Of a stretch of DNA of 8,266 nt, positions 6,918-8,266 are shown in pieces. This DNA comes from Pseudomonadota bacterium (GTDB lineage Bacteria; Pseudomonadota; Gammaproteobacteria; Steroidobacterales; Steroidobacteraceae). Numbering within the stretch: position 1 is the stretch's first letter; each line of letters starts with the position of its first letter. The notes under the pieces were generated by a model that was given only the letters and a program-made list of their open reading frames with translations, ran no database searches and was not told the origin of the DNA. A program made the position numbers and the translations under genes. The stretch spans positions 1 to 8,266 of the forward strand of contig JAKBCE010000104.1 of assembly GCA_021808195.1 (NCBI GenBank). The letters run 5' to 3'.

Positions 6918-6960
6918 GCTTTAAATTTATCAAAATAGACGTTTTGGTCAATTCTATATT
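6918..6960 (-). promoter_or_regulatory. hipBA promoter with embedded operator candidate
   Basis: Reading the minus strand, TTGACC (6946-6951) is a good -35, followed after 16 bp by TAAATT (6924-6929) as a -10. Between them lies an inverted repeat, CAAAA (6931-6935) and TTTTG (6942-6946) separated by six bases, well placed to block RNA polymerase when bound by HipB. The -10 ends six bases before the hipB ATG, which predicts transcription starting at or next to the start codon. The region is AT-rich in a GC-rich window. HipB autorepression is established for the family; the exact operator is my inference. Confidence 0.62.
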
Positions 6961-7599
6961 ACCTTTTTGGGAGGCCGATCTCCAGCAGACGACCCCGACC
7001 CAGAGTCCGGCTGGGGCGGCCCGGGCGCGCCCGGCTGCGCGTGATGTCCAGGCCGCAACGCCCAGTGCTCGGTGCGGCGATGCGGTAGCCGCAAGAAACG
7101 CTGCACGGCCTCTCCCTCAGCGAGTCACCGGGTGGGCTCGGGACCTCGGTCGCGTGCGGTCTGCCCCTATCGGCCTACTGGAGCCGCGCCGCACGGTGAC
7201 GGTGATGCACCGAAAGACCCACCCTCGGGTCGCACCAGAACGCCTGCCGGCGGCCAATCTGCGCGGTCGTGGCGCTCATCCTGATGAGCGCGCCGCACAC
7301 GGATCCGCTGCGTGCCACGCAACCGCGCCCCAGACCCTCTGGCGCCTGATCCGCAACAGGGCGAATCGCGGTACCGGCGCGTACACCGACCGACGAAGGG
7401 CTGGCCGATCGCCACGAACATCGGACTTGCGTCAGCGCTTTTACGCGGCGTACCCTGTTGAGGCGTCGATGCGATCTCCGGGCTAGGCCGCGACCGTTCC
7501 AGCCACGGCACTGCAGTCATGAGGTCGACCGGCACCGCGGGCGATAGCCTCCGCGGGGTGGTCTGAAATCCGACCCTCGCGCATGAGCCAAAGACCGGT
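6961..7599. other. Long stretch without a supportable gene
   Basis: About 640 bp, GC-rich, between the hipBA promoter and mntA. Long open frames exist on both strands (for example minus 7167-7640), but their translations are Arg/Pro/Ser-rich with no recognisable motif, typical of non-coding GC-rich DNA. A start-poor minus-strand frame at 6957-7124 (from a GTG at 7104-7106, about 50 codons, QRFLRLPHRRTEHWALRPGH near its start) is a remote possibility for a gene tail, but I recognise nothing in it. No tRNA, insertion-sequence ends or CRISPR repeats are visible. No clear promoter for mntA was found at its right end. Confidence 0.5.
7272..7291. repeat. 20-bp near-perfect palindrome
   Basis: GCGCTCATC (7272-7280) and GATGAGCGC (7283-7291) are perfect 9-bp inverted arms separated by CT. 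It lies inside the gene-free stretch, about 310 bp before mntA. No T-run follows, so it is not a standard terminator. It could be a dimeric regulator site or a remnant; its function is unknown. Confidence 0.6.
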
Positions 7600-7890
7600 A
7601 TGAATCGCGCACAAATTCTCAAAGTCCTCGCCGACAGCAAGGTGTTTCTGCGTGAGCGTTACGGGGTCGTTGACCTTGCACTCTTTGGCTCAGCCGCTCG
7701 CGATGCCACCAGACCCAATAGCGACGTCGACTTGCTGGTGACCTTTGACGGACCCGCGACCTCTGATCGGTATTTTGGGGTCCAGTTCTATCTCGAGGAT
7801 CGGCTCGGCCGCCCTGTTGATCTGGTCACCCACAAGGCGCTCCGAGACGAGTTGCGCCCGTTCATCGAACGCGAAGCCCTTCATGTGTGA
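7600..7890 (+). CDS. mntA: MntA-type minimal nucleotidyltransferase (antitoxin, protein adenylyltransferase)
   Basis: A 96-aa protein of the minimal nucleotidyltransferase family. The signature GSX10DXD is exact: G30-S31, ten residues, D42-V-D44 (FGSAARDATRPNSDVDLLV), with the third metal-binding aspartate in RPVDLVTH (D74). MntA antitoxins transfer AMP units from ATP to a tyrosine next to the HEPN active site of the partner toxin, shutting it off (shown for the Shewanella HEPN/MNT pair). It overlaps hepT by 8 bp (7883-7890), so the two are translationally coupled, in antitoxin-then-toxin order. No strong ribosome-binding site precedes the ATG at 7600, although the family N-terminus fits this start. 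Everything needed for activity is present. Confidence 0.92.
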   Translation: MNRAQILKVLADSKVFLRERYGVVDLALFGSAARDATRPNSDVDLLVTFDGPATSDRYFGVQFYLEDRLGRPVDLVTHKALRDELRPFIEREALHV

Positions 7891-8245
7891 GGCTGTGCGC
7901 GAATGGCGGTTTTACGTCCTAGACATGCTTCGCTTCGGGGAACGAGCGCTGAGCTATACGGCTCAGCTCACCCAGTCCCAATTTCTCGACAGCGGCCTGA
8001 CCTACGATGCAACCGTACGCAATCTGGAATTGCTCGGCGAGGCGGCCACACACATTCCGGACCAGGTTCGGCGCGCGCACGAGGAGATCCCGTGGCGGAT
8101 GATCATCGCCACACGTAATCGCCTGATCCACGGCTACCTCGGCATCGATGGCGACACGCTCTGGAGCATCATTACCCAGGACTTGCCCGCGCTGTTGCCG
8201 CGCCTGCGGCGACTCGCAGACCGCATCCCTCCGGAAAGCACGTAG
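7883..8245 (+). CDS. hepT: HepT-like HEPN (DUF86) ribonuclease toxin
   Basis: A 120-aa, probably all-helical protein starting at ATG 7883 within the end of mntA (8-bp overlap), which avoids the longer frame shift-mate that would overlap mntA more. The DUF86/HEPN signature is present: DATVRNLELLGEAA (42-55), then IPWRMIIATRNRLIHGYLGID (69-89). This contains the RX4HXY motif with R78, H83 and Y85. In this toxin class R and H make the RNase site of the dimer, and the Tyr is what MntA adenylylates. HepT toxins cleave RNA (tRNA cleavage has been reported in some systems) and inhibit growth. The gene ends with TAG at 8243-8245, and the last 21 bases of the window hold nothing I can identify. The pair appears complete and functional. 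Confidence 0.93.
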   Translation: MCEAVREWRFYVLDMLRFGERALSYTAQLTQSQFLDSGLTYDATVRNLELLGEAATHIPDQVRRAHEEIPWRMIIATRNRLIHGYLGIDGDTLWSIITQDLPALLPRLRRLADRIPPEST

Positions 8246-8266
8246 ATCCGTCAGGGCAGCGCGCAC

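Noticed and set aside
7021..7034. 14-bp palindrome CCGGGCGCGCCCGG
   Set aside because: Pure G/C palindromes of this size are expected by chance in such GC-rich DNA and it has no flanking signal.
6809..7486. 225-codon plus-strand open frame
   Set aside because: Antisense to hipB and its promoter for its first part, with an Arg/Ala/Pro-rich composition and no recognisable domain.
7167..7640. 157-codon minus-strand open frame
   Set aside because: No motif, no ribosome-binding site, and it overlaps the well supported mntA start on the other strand.
1..8266. CRISPR array, tRNA/rRNA, insertion sequence or prophage attachment site
   Set aside because: No regularly spaced repeats, no cloverleaf-like sequence, no transposase or integrase motifs and no terminal inverted repeats were seen.

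Overview
The window looks like GC-rich proteobacterial DNA. The gene content (an SNF2-type ATPase with a SWIM partner, BrnT/BrnA, two HipA-family kinases, MntA/HepT and a piece of a bifunctional mannose-1-phosphate guanylyltransferase/mannose-6-phosphate isomerase) fits a gamma- or betaproteobacterium. The sequence alone does not resolve genus. Several short AT-rich islands (about 3535-3575 and 6920-6965) stand out and coincide with toxin-antitoxin promoters.

Layout. (1) 1-3492, minus strand: a two-gene operon of a 914-aa SWI2/SNF2-family ATPase followed after 29 bp by a SWIM zinc-finger protein that runs off the left edge. (2) 3493-3590: a divergent AT-rich promoter region. (3) 3591-4071, plus strand: a complete type II toxin-antitoxin pair, brnT-brnA. 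(4) 4114-5022, minus strand: the C-terminal kinase half of a YjjJ-like HipA protein, lacking its N-terminal half. (5) 5101-5325, minus strand: the last ~74 residues of an algA/manC-type gene, cut off at a perfect 25-bp tandem duplication (5324-5373). (6) 5385-6917, minus strand: a hipB-hipA operon in which hipB is intact and hipA is wrecked by two in-frame TGA codons, a frameshift and two active-site substitutions. (7) 6961-7599: about 640 bp with no gene I can support, apart from a 20-bp palindrome. (8) 7600-8245, plus strand: a complete mntA-hepT pair with both diagnostic catalytic motifs.

Taken together, the right 4.7 kb is an accessory toxin-antitoxin cluster beside a conserved SNF2/SWIM operon. 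Two loci (brnTA and mntA-hepT) look intact and functional. The two HipA-type loci and the algA/manC fragment between them look like decaying debris of insertion and deletion. I found no transposase, integrase, tRNA, rRNA or CRISPR array. I do not see a clearly new multi-gene system. The most unusual points are the differential decay of the hipBA operon (toxin dead, antitoxin and promoter kept), the retained kinase-only HipA fragment with a serine-free P-loop, and the repeat-flanked algA/manC scar.
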